Notes under the pieces: model-generated
What the model was told of the DNA's origin: nothing
The model's database searches: none
The model's input: only the letters and a program-made list of their open reading frames with translations
Shown here: one piece after another, positions 1-9,077 of the stretch
Position numbering within the stretch: the stretch's first letter is position 1
How the letters are laid out: each line of letters begins with the position of its first letter
Made by a program: the position numbers and the translations under genes
Assembly (NCBI RefSeq): GCF_015354245.1
Contig: NZ_JADKYZ010000002.1
Span: forward strand, 744,001-808,000
Source of the DNA: Diaphorobacter caeni
GTDB lineage: Bacteria > Pseudomonadota > Gammaproteobacteria > Burkholderiales > Burkholderiaceae_C
DNA length: 64,000 nt
Direction: 5' to 3'

Positions 1-938
1 CGGATCGCGCGCAGCTCGGGCACGTCGCCCACGGGGGTCGATGTGCCGTGCGTGTTGATGTAGTCGATCGGGCCTTCCAGACCTTCGATGGCCTGACGCA
101 TGCAGGCGATCGCGCCGTCACCGGAGGGAGCGACCATGTCCTCGCCGTCGCTGGTCGCGCCGAAGCCGACCACTTCGCCGAGGATGTTCGCGCCGCGCGC
201 CAGTGCATGCTCGAGGCTTTCGAGCACCACGGCGCCGCCGCCGCCCGCGATCACGAAACCGTCACGGTTCGCGTCGTAGGCGCGCGAAGCCTTCTCGGGC
301 GTCGCGTTGTACTTGGCGGACATCGCGCCCATACCGTCGAACAGCAGGGCCATGCCCCAGGACAGCTCTTCGCCGCCGCCCGCGAACATCACGTCCTGCA
401 TGCCCCAGGCGATCTGCTGGGCAGCCGCGCCGATGCAATGCGCCGAGGTGCTGCAGGCCGAGGTGATCGAGTAGTTGATGCCCTTGATCGCGAAATTCGT
501 CGACAGGCAGGCGGAGACCGTGGAGCTCATGCAGCGCGTGACCTGATACGGCCCCACGCGGCGGATGCCCTTGCTGCGCAGCGTGTCGGCCGCTTCGATC
601 TGGTTGGCCGGCGAGCCGCCGCCCGAGCCCATGATCAGGCCGGTGCGCGGGTTCGACACCTGCTCGGGCGTCAGGCCCGACTGGGCAATCGCGTCGGTCA
701 GCGCGATGTGCGCGTAGGCCGCCGCATCGCCCATGAAACGCAGTTGCTTGCGGTCGATGCGCTCTTCCAGATTGATCTCGGGAATGCCCGCCACCTGACT
801 GCGCAGGCCCAGCTCGACAAACTCGGGCATGGCCTTGATGCCGGGACGGCTGGCGCGCAGCGAAGCCTCCACCGTGTCCAGGTCGTTGCCGATGCACGAG
901 ACGATGCCCGCGCCCGTGATCACCACGCGCTTTTTCAT
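1..938 (-). CDS. fabB: beta-ketoacyl-ACP synthase I (partial, C-terminus outside window)
   Basis: This is the condensing enzyme of type II fatty-acid synthesis; with FabA it commits chains to unsaturated fatty acids in the cytosol. The protein begins [19 protein letters not shown], the standard KAS N-terminus. It carries the nucleophile motif [11 protein letters not shown], with Cys near residue 163, and the glycine-rich GGGEELSW region. The reading frame runs off the left edge, just after the HGTSTPVGD segment that contains the first active-site His, so the C-terminal part is missing. The ATG overlaps the fabA stop in an ATGA arrangement, which indicates translational coupling in a fabA-fabB operon. 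The pairing with FabA supports FabB rather than FabF. Confidence 0.95.
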   Translation of the reverse strand, partial: MKKRVVITGAGIVSCIGNDLDTVEASLRASRPGIKAMPEFVELGLRSQVAGIPEINLEERIDRKQLRFMGDAAAYAHIALTDAIAQSGLTPEQVSNPRTGLIMGSGGGSPANQIEAADTLRSKGIRRVGPYQVTRCMSSTVSACLSTNFAIKGINYSITSACSTSAHCIGAAAQQIAWGMQDVMFAGGGEELSWGMALLFDGMGAMSAKYNATPEKASRAYDANRDGFVIAGGGGAVVLESLEHALARGANILGEVVGFGATSDGEDMVAPSGDGAIACMRQAIEGLEGPIDYINTHGTSTPVGDVPELRAI

Positions 939-1459
939 GCTGCAGTCCCTTGGCCGTTGCCTTCGCGCATGAACAAGCCTACACGCAGGTCATTGGCCAC
1001 GTAGATTTCCTTGCCGTCGGCGAGCAGACGTGCGTCGCCAATGGCCATATTGAGCTTGCGCTTGATGACACGCTTGATGTCAATTTCGTAAGTGACCAGT
1101 TTCACGTCGGGTCCGACCTCGCCGGTGAACTTGACCTCGCCCGCGCCAAGAGCGCGGCCACGGCCTGGCAATTGCAGCCAGGTCAGGTAGAAGCCGATCA
1201 GCTGCCACATGGCGTCGAGGCCGAGGCAGCCCGGCATCACCGGATCGCCTTGGAAATGGCAGTCGAAAAACCACAGGTCCGGCTTGACGTCGAGTTCCGC
1301 GACGATCTTTCCCAGACCATGCGCACCGCCATCGCTGTCGATGTGCGTGATGCGGTCAAACATCAGCATGGGTGGCAGGGGCAGGCGCCCGCTGTCCGGC
1401 GTGAACAACCGGCCCTCACCGGAGGCGATCAGTTGCTCATAGGAAAAGGAATCAGCCAT
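935..1459 (-). CDS. fabA: 3-hydroxydecanoyl-ACP dehydratase/isomerase
   Basis: FabA dehydrates 3-hydroxydecanoyl-ACP and isomerises the product to cis-3-decenoyl-ACP, the branch point to unsaturated fatty acids. The 174-aa product has the usual length. It contains the active-site signature [19 protein letters not shown], giving catalytic His68 and Asp82, equivalent to the E. coli His/Asp pair. The gene overlaps fabB by four bases. It is preceded by 168 bp without a gene, downstream of lnt, which probably holds its own promoter. Family assignment is secure. Confidence 0.97.
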   Translation of the reverse strand: MADSFSYEQLIASGEGRLFTPDSGRLPLPPMLMFDRITHIDSDGGAHGLGKIVAELDVKPDLWFFDCHFQGDPVMPGCLGLDAMWQLIGFYLTWLQLPGRGRALGAGEVKFTGEVGPDVKLVTYEIDIKRVIKRKLNMAIGDARLLADGKEIYVANDLRVGLFMREGNGQGTAA

Positions 1460-1627
1460 TGTCAGTCATTCTCCAGACGGCCAAGCGCCATCTTCGTGGG
1501 ATGGCCGGAGTTGAATCCGACCATAAACATTCTTGCAAAAGGGCATCATTATCAAGGCTTGCAGTAGTCCAACCGCAACATGGGGCCAAGAAAATCATAC
1601 AAAACCCGGATAGTTCGCTGATTATCG

Positions 1628-3238
1628 TCAATGCACAACACCGACTCGGTGGCGATTTCCCCGGATTCCAAGCAGAACGGCAACCACCAACCCCAGCCCC
1701 CAGAGCGGCCAGAGCCCAAACCGCCCCACCCACCAGGCGAACGGCGTGACCGGCCCGGACACGCCCCGGACCTCTGCCTGCAGCACGCCGCGCTTGTCAT
1801 TTTCAAGGCGGTGCGTGACCTGGCCGCGATGGTCGATCACTGCGGTGGCGCCGGTGTTGGTCGCGCGCACCATGGGGCGCTCGAACTCCAGCGCGCGCAG
1901 CCGGCTGATCGCCAGATGCTGGTCAATCGCCACGGAATCGCCGAACCAGCCGATGTTGCTCAGATTCACCATGAAGGTCGGCGAACGGGCCGCATCGACG
2001 AAGCGCGCGCCCAGTTCCTCGCCGAACAAATCTTCGTAACAGATGTTCGGAGCGATGCGCTCGCCCTTCCAGTCGAACGAATCCTGTCCGATGTGGCCGC
2101 GGTTGAAGTCGCCGAGGGGGATGTTCATCATCTCGGTGAACCAGCGGAAGAACGGCGGGATGAATTCGCCGAACGGCACCAGATGGTGCTTGTCATATTG
2201 ATACGGCTTTTGCATGCCTGGCGCATAGCCGTAGACCGAGTTGGTATAGCCCTCGGTGAAATTGCCGAGCGGAATGCCCACGAGCAGCGCCTGCTCGCCG
2301 CCCGCCTTCACATAGCGCTCGGTGACGGCCTCGAGATAGCCGGTCGGCAGCTGCTTGGGCAGAAGCGGAATCGCCGTCTCGGGCGCGACCACCAACTGGG
2401 CCGTGGCCTCGCGCAGCCGTCCGCCGTACCAGTCAAGCGCCATCGGAATGCCGCTGCCCGGCAGGAATTTTTCATCTTGCGGAATCTGTCCCTGCATCAG
2501 GGCCAGCGTCATCGGCTTGGAGAGGTGGCTGGCATCCACCTTCCTGAGTTCGGTCTGGCGCTGGGAGGCAAGCCCGCCGAGCACCATGAGCACTCCGGCC
2601 ACGCCGATCCACCATTTCTGGTTGCTGGCGTCCTCCGAACGCATCATCGCGATCGAGGCCGCGATGAAGGCGGCTGCAAAGCCCATGCCGTACACGCCCA
2701 CATAGCGCGCAAGCCCTGCGAGCGGTCCTTCGACGTGCGCATAACCGATGGCGCCCCAAGGGAAGCCCGTCCACCACTGTCCACGCGCGAGTTCCGCCAG
2801 CAGCCACAGCGCAGCGAACAGGAAGGCGGCATGCAGACGGTTGTCCGGCAGGCGCTTGCGGAACCACCAGACGACCAGCGCGTAGTACCCACCCAGAAAC
2901 GCGGCCAGCCCCAGCACGGCGGCGACGGCCAGTGGCGCGGCGAGGCCGCCGTAGGTGTGCATGGAGATGTAGAGCCACCAGAACGTGCCGCAGAGCCATG
3001 CCGTGGCGAACAGCCAAGCCATGAAACCCGCGCGGCGCGGCGTCGCGCTCTGGAAAATTGCATGGACGAAGGCCGCCAGCGCCGCGATCTGCAGCCACCA
3101 CAGCGGTTGTCCGCCCCAGGGCCAGGCGAGCGACAGCGCCTGCGCCACCCCGGCCAACAAAACCAGTGGCCAGAGCCACCATGCGCCGCCCGCGTTGTGG
3201 GCGGCGGGATCAACTGGCACAACGCCGGACTGCTGCAT
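1628..3238 (-). CDS. lnt: apolipoprotein N-acyltransferase
   Basis: Lnt is an inner-membrane enzyme that transfers an acyl chain from phospholipid to the N-terminal cysteine of apolipoproteins, the last step of lipoprotein maturation. The roughly 200-residue N-terminal half is a run of membrane helices. The C-terminal half is a periplasmic nitrilase-fold domain with the expected triad: Glu near 287 (VVAPET), Lys near 350 (YDKHH) and Cys near 400 (NICYED). I chose the ATG at 3238, with AAGG just upstream, over an in-frame GTG at 3244. It follows corC by about 14 bp, the conserved corC-lnt arrangement, and is presumably cotranscribed with it. Confidence 0.95.
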   Translation of the reverse strand: MQQSGVVPVDPAAHNAGGAWWLWPLVLLAGVAQALSLAWPWGGQPLWWLQIAALAAFVHAIFQSATPRRAGFMAWLFATAWLCGTFWWLYISMHTYGGLAAPLAVAAVLGLAAFLGGYYALVVWWFRKRLPDNRLHAAFLFAALWLLAELARGQWWTGFPWGAIGYAHVEGPLAGLARYVGVYGMGFAAAFIAASIAMMRSEDASNQKWWIGVAGVLMVLGGLASQRQTELRKVDASHLSKPMTLALMQGQIPQDEKFLPGSGIPMALDWYGGRLREATAQLVVAPETAIPLLPKQLPTGYLEAVTERYVKAGGEQALLVGIPLGNFTEGYTNSVYGYAPGMQKPYQYDKHHLVPFGEFIPPFFRWFTEMMNIPLGDFNRGHIGQDSFDWKGERIAPNICYEDLFGEELGARFVDAARSPTFMVNLSNIGWFGDSVAIDQHLAISRLRALEFERPMVRATNTGATAVIDHRGQVTHRLENDKRGVLQAEVRGVSGPVTPFAWWVGRFGLWPLWGLGLVVAVLLGIRGNRHRVGVVH

Positions 3239-3252
3239 CGTCACCTTTGTCT

Positions 3253-4134
3253 TCAGGAATCGTCCGTGCCCGCATCCGCTGGAGCGGGCGAGACCTTGAA
3301 CCAGCGCACCGCCCCGCCCTTGCCATGCAGCACGACGAAGCGCAGGCCGCCAAGGTCGAAGTGCTCGCCCTTGCGCGGCACGCGACCGAGTTCATGGGTG
3401 ATCAGACCGCCGATGGTGTCAAAGGACTCGTCGGGGTCACTGCTTCTGAGCTCGACGTTGAACGTCTCCGCCACGCGCTCGACCGGGGTGTCCCCGCTCA
3501 CGCGGTAGGTCTGGTCGGCCAGGCCGAAGATGTCTCCCTCTTCCTCGGGAACGTCGAACTCGTCCTCGATCTCGCCGACGATTTCCTCGATCACGTCCTC
3601 GAAGGTCACCAGTCCCGCGATGCGGCCGAACTCGTCAATGACGATGGCCATGTGACTGCGCGAACTGCGAAATTCGGTGGAGAGGTCGTTCAGGCTCTTG
3701 CTCTCCGGCACGAAGAGCGCTGGACGCACCATGGTGCGGATGTTCAGATTCGGCGAGCGCGAGAGCTTGAGCAGGTCCTTGGCGAGCAGCACGCCGATGA
3801 TGTTGTCGCGCTCGCCCTGATAGACCGGAAAGCGCGAGTGCGCGGTGCGGATGACCTGAAGGATCAGCTCGTCGATGGGCTCGTCGATGTTCAGCAGGTC
3901 CATGCGCGTGGCAGGCACCATCACGTCGCTGGCGGTCATCTCGGCCATGCGCAGCACGCGCTCCAGCAGCACCCGGGTGTCGGCGTTGATGACGTCGCCA
4001 TCCTCGGCCTCGGCCATGGCCGCCACCAGCTCCTCGGTGGAATTGGGGCCCGGGTTGATGAATTCGATGACGCGCTGCAGAAGGCTGCGCTTGTCTTCCC
4101 TCTCGGAATTTCGCGCGGGATGGGGGTCTGACAC
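3253..4134 (-). CDS. corC: CorC/HlyC-family CBS-domain protein (CorC/YbeX-like)
   Basis: This is a CBS-pair protein of the CorC/YbeX type, linked by family to magnesium/cobalt homeostasis and, through the ybeX-lnt neighbourhood, to envelope or ribosome physiology. The 293-aa product has a short charged N-terminus, two CBS motifs over about residues 60-190 (the second with FGRIAGLVTFEDVIEEIVGE) and a C-terminal CorC/HlyC domain with DTIGGLITHELGRVPRKGE. There are no membrane helices. The frame is open further upstream, but homologous proteins begin near this GTG (VSDPHPARNSERED), so I start there. No good Shine-Dalgarno is visible. The name CorC is by family; transport activity is not shown by the sequence. 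Confidence 0.88.
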   Translation of the reverse strand: MSDPHPARNSEREDKRSLLQRVIEFINPGPNSTEELVAAMAEAEDGDVINADTRVLLERVLRMAEMTASDVMVPATRMDLLNIDEPIDELILQVIRTAHSRFPVYQGERDNIIGVLLAKDLLKLSRSPNLNIRTMVRPALFVPESKSLNDLSTEFRSSRSHMAIVIDEFGRIAGLVTFEDVIEEIVGEIEDEFDVPEEEGDIFGLADQTYRVSGDTPVERVAETFNVELRSSDPDESFDTIGGLITHELGRVPRKGEHFDLGGLRFVVLHGKGGAVRWFKVSPAPADAGTDDS

Positions 4135-4287
4135 GGTCTTGTATGCAGGACGTGCGGTAGTGAAACAGTCCTCTAGGATAGCGGATTGTTCAAATTCGCC
4201 CGCCAGCAGGGTCTGCGGCGGCGGGCAAAAGCGGCTCGTGCCGCCAGGCACGCCAAGGCAGCGCCATGCAGCCGATCGCTCGGCGGC

Positions 4288-4920
4288 TTACTCCGCAGCC
4301 TGGTGACGGCCTTCGCGCACGCCCTGTCGGATTTCCTGCAGCCCGCCGAGCATGCTCCAGAACTGCTTGGCCTGCTTCTTGAACTGGTAGTCCATTTCGC
4401 CGAACTTCACGGCCACCAGCTTGCTGACATGCGTGTCGAAGCTCGCGGGCGGCAGCTCGAGGTAAGCCTCGGACTCGGAGCCGTCGCGGTGCACGGTGGC
4501 GCCGGCGTTGCGCGCGATCTTGAGCATCGCGGTGTTTTCGGAGAGCGCGTGGATGAACATCATCTTCACGTCGCGGCTGCGCGCCAGCATCACGGCGCGG
4601 TCAAACAGCTGCGCACCGTAGCCACGGCCTCGCGCCTTGGAGAGCACAGACACGCCGAACTCGGCGCAGCTCTTGAACTCCTCGTGCTCGGCATAGGCCA
4701 CATGGGCCATGGCGATGAGTTCAAGGCGGCGGTTGAAGATGCCGATGACTTCGTCGCGCTCGAAATCGATGTGATCGACGTAGCGGCGCACCTGCGCGTC
4801 GCTGGCCGGATAGCCAAAGCGCAGGTAACGATCCTCGGGGCTGAGAGCCAACAGGTGGGCGGCAATGCGCTCGCGATGCTGGGCAGCCAGCGAACGGATG
4901 GGCACTGAAGCAGAAACCAT
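4288..4920 (-). CDS. GNAT-family N-acetyltransferase
   Basis: This is a GCN5-related acetyltransferase that would use acetyl-CoA to acetylate an amine; the substrate is unknown. The core has EFGVSVLSKARGRGYGAQLFD, the beta4-alpha3 acetyl-CoA pyrophosphate loop (R/Q-x-x-G-x-G/A type), followed by the IHALSENTAMLKIARNAGA segment typical of GNATs. I chose the ATG at 4920 because GAGGTG lies about ten bases upstream. An open frame allows a 37-residue N-terminal extension from 5031, but no ribosome-binding site is seen there. It is separated from corC by about 150 bp and seems to be its own unit. Confidence 0.85.
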   Translation of the reverse strand: MVSASVPIRSLAAQHRERIAAHLLALSPEDRYLRFGYPASDAQVRRYVDHIDFERDEVIGIFNRRLELIAMAHVAYAEHEEFKSCAEFGVSVLSKARGRGYGAQLFDRAVMLARSRDVKMMFIHALSENTAMLKIARNAGATVHRDGSESEAYLELPPASFDTHVSKLVAVKFGEMDYQFKKQAKQFWSMLGGLQEIRQGVREGRHQAAE

Positions 4921-5043
4921 TTTTGAAGCACCTCGTTGTGTCGGCGTAGTCTGATCGTCATTGGAGCCTGCGCCCCAGATGCGTCGACCCATGTCCCAGG
5001 AAGCGAGCAGCCAGTCTTTCGTCAATAGCATGATGCCGCCATT

Positions 5044-5059
5044 CTAGGGTTTTCCCTAG
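5044..5059. promoter_or_regulatory. small inverted repeat upstream of the acetyltransferase
   Basis: CTAGGG-TTTT-CCCTAG is a six-base inverted repeat with a T4 centre. It lies between the Lrp-type gene and the GNAT gene, about 125 bp before the chosen GNAT start. It could be an operator half-site pair or a small hairpin. No protein can be assigned to it from sequence alone. Confidence 0.35.
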
Positions 5060-5185
5060 GACTTTGCAGCGCCGATGTTGCAATGCAATATAAAAACCGG
5101 GGATGTTGGCGTTTGTTGTCAGTTGTCTGTTTCCGAAGCCAGGCGGCATCAGCGTTTGGCGCTCCTCATTGGAGAGCAGAGCAAA

Positions 5186-5692
5186 TCAGACGGGGACGGC
5201 CGTGGTTGCCTTGACACGGTCAAGTACGAAGCTGGTCTTGCAGTCCTGCACGCTCGGGTGCTTGAGCAGCGTGTCCATGATGAAGCGGCTGTAGTGCGCC
5301 ATGTCGGCCACGACCACGCGCAGAAGATAGTCCATCTCGCCGGTCAGAGCGGAGCACTCCACCACCTCGGGCCAGCTCTGCACGCTCGCACGGAACAGAT
5401 CCATGGGATTGCGCTTGTGGCTTTCGGTGTTCTTCTCGAGCCGCACGTTGATGTAGGCGGTCAGCCCCAGCCCCACGGCCTCGGGTTTGACCAGCGCGAC
5501 ATAGCGTTCGATGATGCTGGCATCCTCCAGCCGCTTGGCACGGCGCAGCACCGCACTTGGCGACAGGCCGACCCGCTCGCCGATCACGTCGTAGGTCTCG
5601 CGGCCATTGGCCTGCAGGCTGCGCAGGATGGCGCGATCCAGCTTGTCGAGCGACACGGAGGCGGTTTCGCCAGTGACTGAAGAAGTACTCAT
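5186..5692 (-). CDS. Lrp/AsnC-family transcriptional regulator
   Basis: This is a feast/famine regulator: an N-terminal helix-turn-helix (LDKLDRAILRSLQANGR, then GLSPSAVLRRAKRLED, about residues 15-60) and a C-terminal ligand-binding RAM domain (about 80-160, with ECSALTGEMDYLLRVV). Its 168-aa length is normal for the family. It is transcribed divergently from hppD across 257 bp. That arrangement suggests it controls hppD in response to an aromatic amino acid, as Lrp-type regulators often do for adjacent catabolic genes. The ligand and target are inferred from position only. Confidence 0.92.
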   Translation of the reverse strand: MSTSSVTGETASVSLDKLDRAILRSLQANGRETYDVIGERVGLSPSAVLRRAKRLEDASIIERYVALVKPEAVGLGLTAYINVRLEKNTESHKRNPMDLFRASVQSWPEVVECSALTGEMDYLLRVVVADMAHYSRFIMDTLLKHPSVQDCKTSFVLDRVKATTAVPV

Positions 5693-5949
5693 GGGATGCG
5701 ATTTTCAGCCACGGAAACGCACAAGTTAACCCGAGACTTCCCTAGCGCAAAATTACTGCCATTTGTTTGACAAATTCACATGAATAGTGCAACGAATGCG
5801 AAATCCATGGATGAAATAGGCGGAAAAAAGACCGTATAGCCAATTACATTCAACACTGCACAACCGCATGCTTTCGCCGCACGGCCCGGATCCGAAGACC
5901 CGCCGGACCGATCAGAACACACCCCCTATTCCCGCACTGGAGACCCGCC
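5693..5949. promoter_or_regulatory. divergent promoter region, Lrp-type regulator / hppD
   Basis: These 257 bp separate the divergent start codons. The segment around 5750-5860 is clearly richer in A+T than its surroundings, as expected for promoters and Lrp-type operators. A TTGACA hexamer occurs at about 5767-5772, but no convincing -10 element sits at the right distance. No open frame here looks like a gene. Confidence 0.5.
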
Positions 5950-7092
5950 ATGAACGCTCCCACCGCCGACAGGACAATCAACGACGCCGCTGCCGCCAGC
6001 GGTTCCGCCTGGGAGAACCCCATGGGCACCGACGGTTTCGAGTTCATCGAATATGCCGCCCCCGATCCGGTCGCCATGGGCAAGGCCTTCGTCGCCATGG
6101 GCTTCAAGCCCGTCGCGCGCCACCGCCACAAGAACGTGCTGCTGTACCGCCAGGGCGAGATCAACTTCATCATCAACGCGGAACCCGACAGCTTCGCCCA
6201 GCGCTTTGCGCGCCTGCACGGCCCGAGCGTCTGCGCGATCGCATTCCGCGTGCACGACGCCAAGGCCGCCTACGAGCGCGCGCTCAACCTCGGCGCGTGG
6301 GGCTATGCGGGCACGTCCGAGCCCGGCCAGCTCAACATCCCCGCGATCAAGGGCGTGGGCGACAGCCTGATCTATTTCGTGGACCGCTGGCGCGGCAAGA
6401 ACGGAGCGCGCCCCGGCGACATCGGCAACATCGGCTTCTTCGACGTGGACTTCGTGCCGCTGCCCGGCATCAGCACCGAGGAAATGCTGCACCCCAAGGG
6501 CGCCGGACTGACCTACGTGGACCACCTCACCCACAACGTGCACCGCGGCCGCATGGTCGAGTGGGCGGATTTCTACGAGCGCCTGTTCAACTTCCGCGAG
6601 ATCAAGTACTTCGACATCGAGGGCCAGGTCACCGGCGTCAAGAGCAAGGCGATGACCAGCCCCTGCGGCAAGATCCGCATTCCGATCAACGAGGAAGGCA
6701 AGGAAAAGCCGGGCCAGATCCAGGAATATCTGGACATGTACAAGGGCGAGGGCATCCAGCACATCGCCATGGGCTCGGACAACCTCTACGACACGGTCGA
6801 CGCCCTGCGCGCCAACGGCGTGCGCCTGCTCGACACCATCGACACCTACTATGAGCTGGTCGACAAGCGGATTCCCGGCCACGGCGAAAGCGTCGAAGAG
6901 CTGCAAAAGCGCAAGATCCTCATCGACGGCAAGCAGGACGCCGTGCTGCTGCAGATCTTCAGCGAGAACCAGCTCGGCCCGATCTTCTTCGAGTTCATCC
7001 AGCGCAAGGGCGACGACGGATTCGGCAACGGCAACTTCAAGGCGCTGTTCGAGAGCATCGAGCTTGATCAGATGCGCCGGGGCGTGCTCTGA
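5950..7092 (+). CDS. hppD: 4-hydroxyphenylpyruvate dioxygenase
   Basis: This Fe(II) enzyme converts 4-hydroxyphenylpyruvate to homogentisate, the second oxidative step of tyrosine breakdown. The 380-aa length is typical. The C-terminal vicinal-oxygen-chelate domain shows the three iron ligands: His192 in DHLTHNV, His271 in GIQHIAMGS, and Glu348 in GPIFFEFIQRKGDDGFG. A GGAG sequence sits seven bases before the ATG. Together with phhA downstream it would take phenylalanine via tyrosine to homogentisate; the tyrosine aminotransferase and homogentisate dioxygenase are not in this window. The stop codon lies in the first bases of a repeat-like sequence. Confidence 0.96.
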   Translation: MNAPTADRTINDAAAASGSAWENPMGTDGFEFIEYAAPDPVAMGKAFVAMGFKPVARHRHKNVLLYRQGEINFIINAEPDSFAQRFARLHGPSVCAIAFRVHDAKAAYERALNLGAWGYAGTSEPGQLNIPAIKGVGDSLIYFVDRWRGKNGARPGDIGNIGFFDVDFVPLPGISTEEMLHPKGAGLTYVDHLTHNVHRGRMVEWADFYERLFNFREIKYFDIEGQVTGVKSKAMTSPCGKIRIPINEEGKEKPGQIQEYLDMYKGEGIQHIAMGSDNLYDTVDALRANGVRLLDTIDTYYELVDKRIPGHGESVEELQKRKILIDGKQDAVLLQIFSENQLGPIFFEFIQRKGDDGFGNGNFKALFESIELDQMRRGVL

Positions 7093-7106
7093 GAACGTGT
7101 TGACGA
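7091..7106. repeat. half-copy of a dispersed palindromic repeat
   Basis: GAGAACGTGTTGACGA at the end of hppD matches the left arm of the palindromic elements at 10081 and 27082 (GAGAGCGTGTCGACGA). As at ttcA, the repeat begins within the TGA stop codon. The right arm is absent, so this is a remnant or a solo arm. Confidence 0.5.
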
Positions 7107-7209
7107 CCCCAGCGTCACAGTTTGCGATTGGGCATATGTGGTTAACAATGCTGCGCCGCAATAAATTGTAAATATACTGCGCAAATATTTACTTTTCAGA
7201 GGATCCGCC

Positions 7210-8178
7210 GTGCTCCGCGCTTCTTTTCTGCTCAGTGTTTTGCTCGCCGGCGTGCCCTTGGTCGCCATGGGCCAGAACGCCTCGGCGCCCATGACGCTGG
7301 TCGTCCCCTATCCCGCGGGCGGTCCGCTCGACACCTCCGCGCGCCTGATCGCGCAGGAGGCGAGCGGCCAGCTCGGCCACATCCAGGTGGAGAACAAGCC
7401 CGGCAAGGGCGGCGGCACCGGGGCGGAACTGGTGGCCAAATCGCCCCACACCTCCAACATGGTGCTGATGGGCGCAGTCGCCACGCACGCGGTGAATCCG
7501 TGGCTGCACAAGCAGCTCCCGTACGACCCGCTCAAGGACTTCAAGCCGCTGGTGCTCGTGGCACGCACGCCCAACGTGCTGGTGATGAACGCCGAGCTGG
7601 CGCAGGAGCTCAACATCCAGTCCACCTCCGATCTGGTGAAGTACCTCAAGGCCAACCCGGAGAGACTCAAGTACGGCTCCGGCGGCAACGGCAGCATCGG
7701 ACACATCGCGGCGGAGATGTTCAAGTCGCTGACCAACACCCGCATGGCGCATGTGCCGTTCCAGGGATCGAGCCCGGCCCTCAAGGCGCTCGAATCCAAG
7801 GAAGTGGCGCTGGTGTTCGACAACCTCGCTTCCTCGCTGCCGCTGATCCAGACCGGCCACCTGAAGGCGCTGGGCGTCACCTCGCTCGGCCGCGATGACT
7901 CGCTGCCCAAGGTGCCCAGCATCAACAGCGAGGTGCCCGGCTTCAACGTGGTGACCTGGTTCGGGCTGTTCGCCCCCGCCTCGCTGCCCGAAAACGACGC
8001 CCGCCGCTTCGCCGATGCCTTCCAGGCAGCGATGAAGAGCCGTCAAGGCACGGCGGGACTGAGGAAGATGGGCATTGCGCCCGAAGACGTCCGCCTCTCG
8101 AGCTTCCAGGAGTTCGTGGAGTCGGAAAACAACAAGTTCGGTTTTCTGATCAAGGCGGCCAAGATCCGCATCGAATGA
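7210..8178 (+). CDS. Bug-family (tripartite tricarboxylate transporter) solute-binding protein
   Basis: This is a periplasmic binding protein of the Bug/TctC family, which captures carboxylates or amino acids in Burkholderiales. The product is 322 aa with an N-terminal signal peptide (LLSVLLAGVPLVAMGQ). The family's ligand loop is visible as VVPYPAGGPLDTSAR, and the second conserved loop lies around GSGGNGSIGHIAAEMFK. The start is GTG, with AGAGGA upstream. No TctA/TctB membrane partners are nearby, as is usual for the many orphan Bug proteins. Its position between hppD and phhA suggests, but does not prove, an aromatic or aromatic-derived ligand. Confidence 0.92.
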   Translation: MLRASFLLSVLLAGVPLVAMGQNASAPMTLVVPYPAGGPLDTSARLIAQEASGQLGHIQVENKPGKGGGTGAELVAKSPHTSNMVLMGAVATHAVNPWLHKQLPYDPLKDFKPLVLVARTPNVLVMNAELAQELNIQSTSDLVKYLKANPERLKYGSGGNGSIGHIAAEMFKSLTNTRMAHVPFQGSSPALKALESKEVALVFDNLASSLPLIQTGHLKALGVTSLGRDDSLPKVPSINSEVPGFNVVTWFGLFAPASLPENDARRFADAFQAAMKSRQGTAGLRKMGIAPEDVRLSSFQEFVESENNKFGFLIKAAKIRIE

Positions 8179-8237
8179 GCAGCGGCCACGCACGGGGCTG
8201 ACAGGCCCGCATTGGCCGCGATGAAAAGGAGCACATC

Positions 8238-9077
8238 ATGGGACAAGCCCCTGTCGTCTATGGCCAATCGAGCCGTCCGCCACGCGGCGACTACAGCCGC
8301 GCGCACGAGGATTTCACCTGCGCGCAGGATTTCGACGCCTACACGGCGGCCGATCACGACACCTACCACCGGCTCTACGAACGCCAGTCCGCGCTGCTGC
8401 CGGGTCTGGCGAGCCAGGCCTTCATCGACGTGCTGCCCAAGCTCGGCGCCAAGGAGCGCATTCCGCGCTTCGACGACATCAACGAGCAGCTCTGGCGCGC
8501 CACGCGCTGGCAGATCGTCGCCGTGCCGGGGCTGATTCCCGAGCGCGCCTTCTTCTCGCTGCTCGCCAACCGGCAGTTTCCGGTGACCGACTGGATCCGC
8601 AAGCCCGAGGAGTTCGAATACATCGTTGAGCCCGACGTCTTCCACGACCTCTTCGGCCATGTGCCGCTGCTGTTCAACCCGGTGATCGCCGACTACATCC
8701 AGCGCTACGGCCAGGGCGGGCTCAAGGCCGAGGACCTGGGAGCCGGCGAGATGCTGGCGCGCCTGTACTGGTACACCATCGAATTCGGGCTGATCCGCGA
8801 ACCGGCGGGTCTGCGCGCGTATGGCGCGGGCATTCTGAGTTCCAGCGGCGAGCTGCAGTACAGCGTGCAAAGCCCCGAGCCCCGGCGCCTCCCGCTGGAA
8901 CTGGCGCGCACCATGCGCACCCGCTACAAGATCGACACCTACCAGCAGACCTATTTCGTGATCGACAGTTTCGAGCAACTGTTCGAGCTGACCGCGCCCG
9001 ACTTCACCCATCTCTACGAAGAACTGCGCCTGCTGCCCGAATTCGCCGCCGACAGCGCGCCGCTGATCAGCACCTGA
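8238..9077 (+). CDS. phhA: phenylalanine 4-monooxygenase
   Basis: This tetrahydropterin-dependent non-heme iron hydroxylase converts phenylalanine to tyrosine. The 279-aa single catalytic domain matches bacterial PhhA; the regulatory ACT domain of animal enzymes is absent. Iron ligands are His136 and His141 (FHDLFGHVPLLF) and Glu182 (YTIEFGLI). AAGGAG lies directly upstream of the ATG. No carbinolamine dehydratase (phhB) follows, although it often does in other bacteria; it must be elsewhere or absent. The 3' end overlaps the convergent hydrolase gene by 11 bp. Confidence 0.96.
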   Translation: MGQAPVVYGQSSRPPRGDYSRAHEDFTCAQDFDAYTAADHDTYHRLYERQSALLPGLASQAFIDVLPKLGAKERIPRFDDINEQLWRATRWQIVAVPGLIPERAFFSLLANRQFPVTDWIRKPEEFEYIVEPDVFHDLFGHVPLLFNPVIADYIQRYGQGGLKAEDLGAGEMLARLYWYTIEFGLIREPAGLRAYGAGILSSSGELQYSVQSPEPRRLPLELARTMRTRYKIDTYQQTYFVIDSFEQLFELTAPDFTHLYEELRLLPEFAADSAPLIST

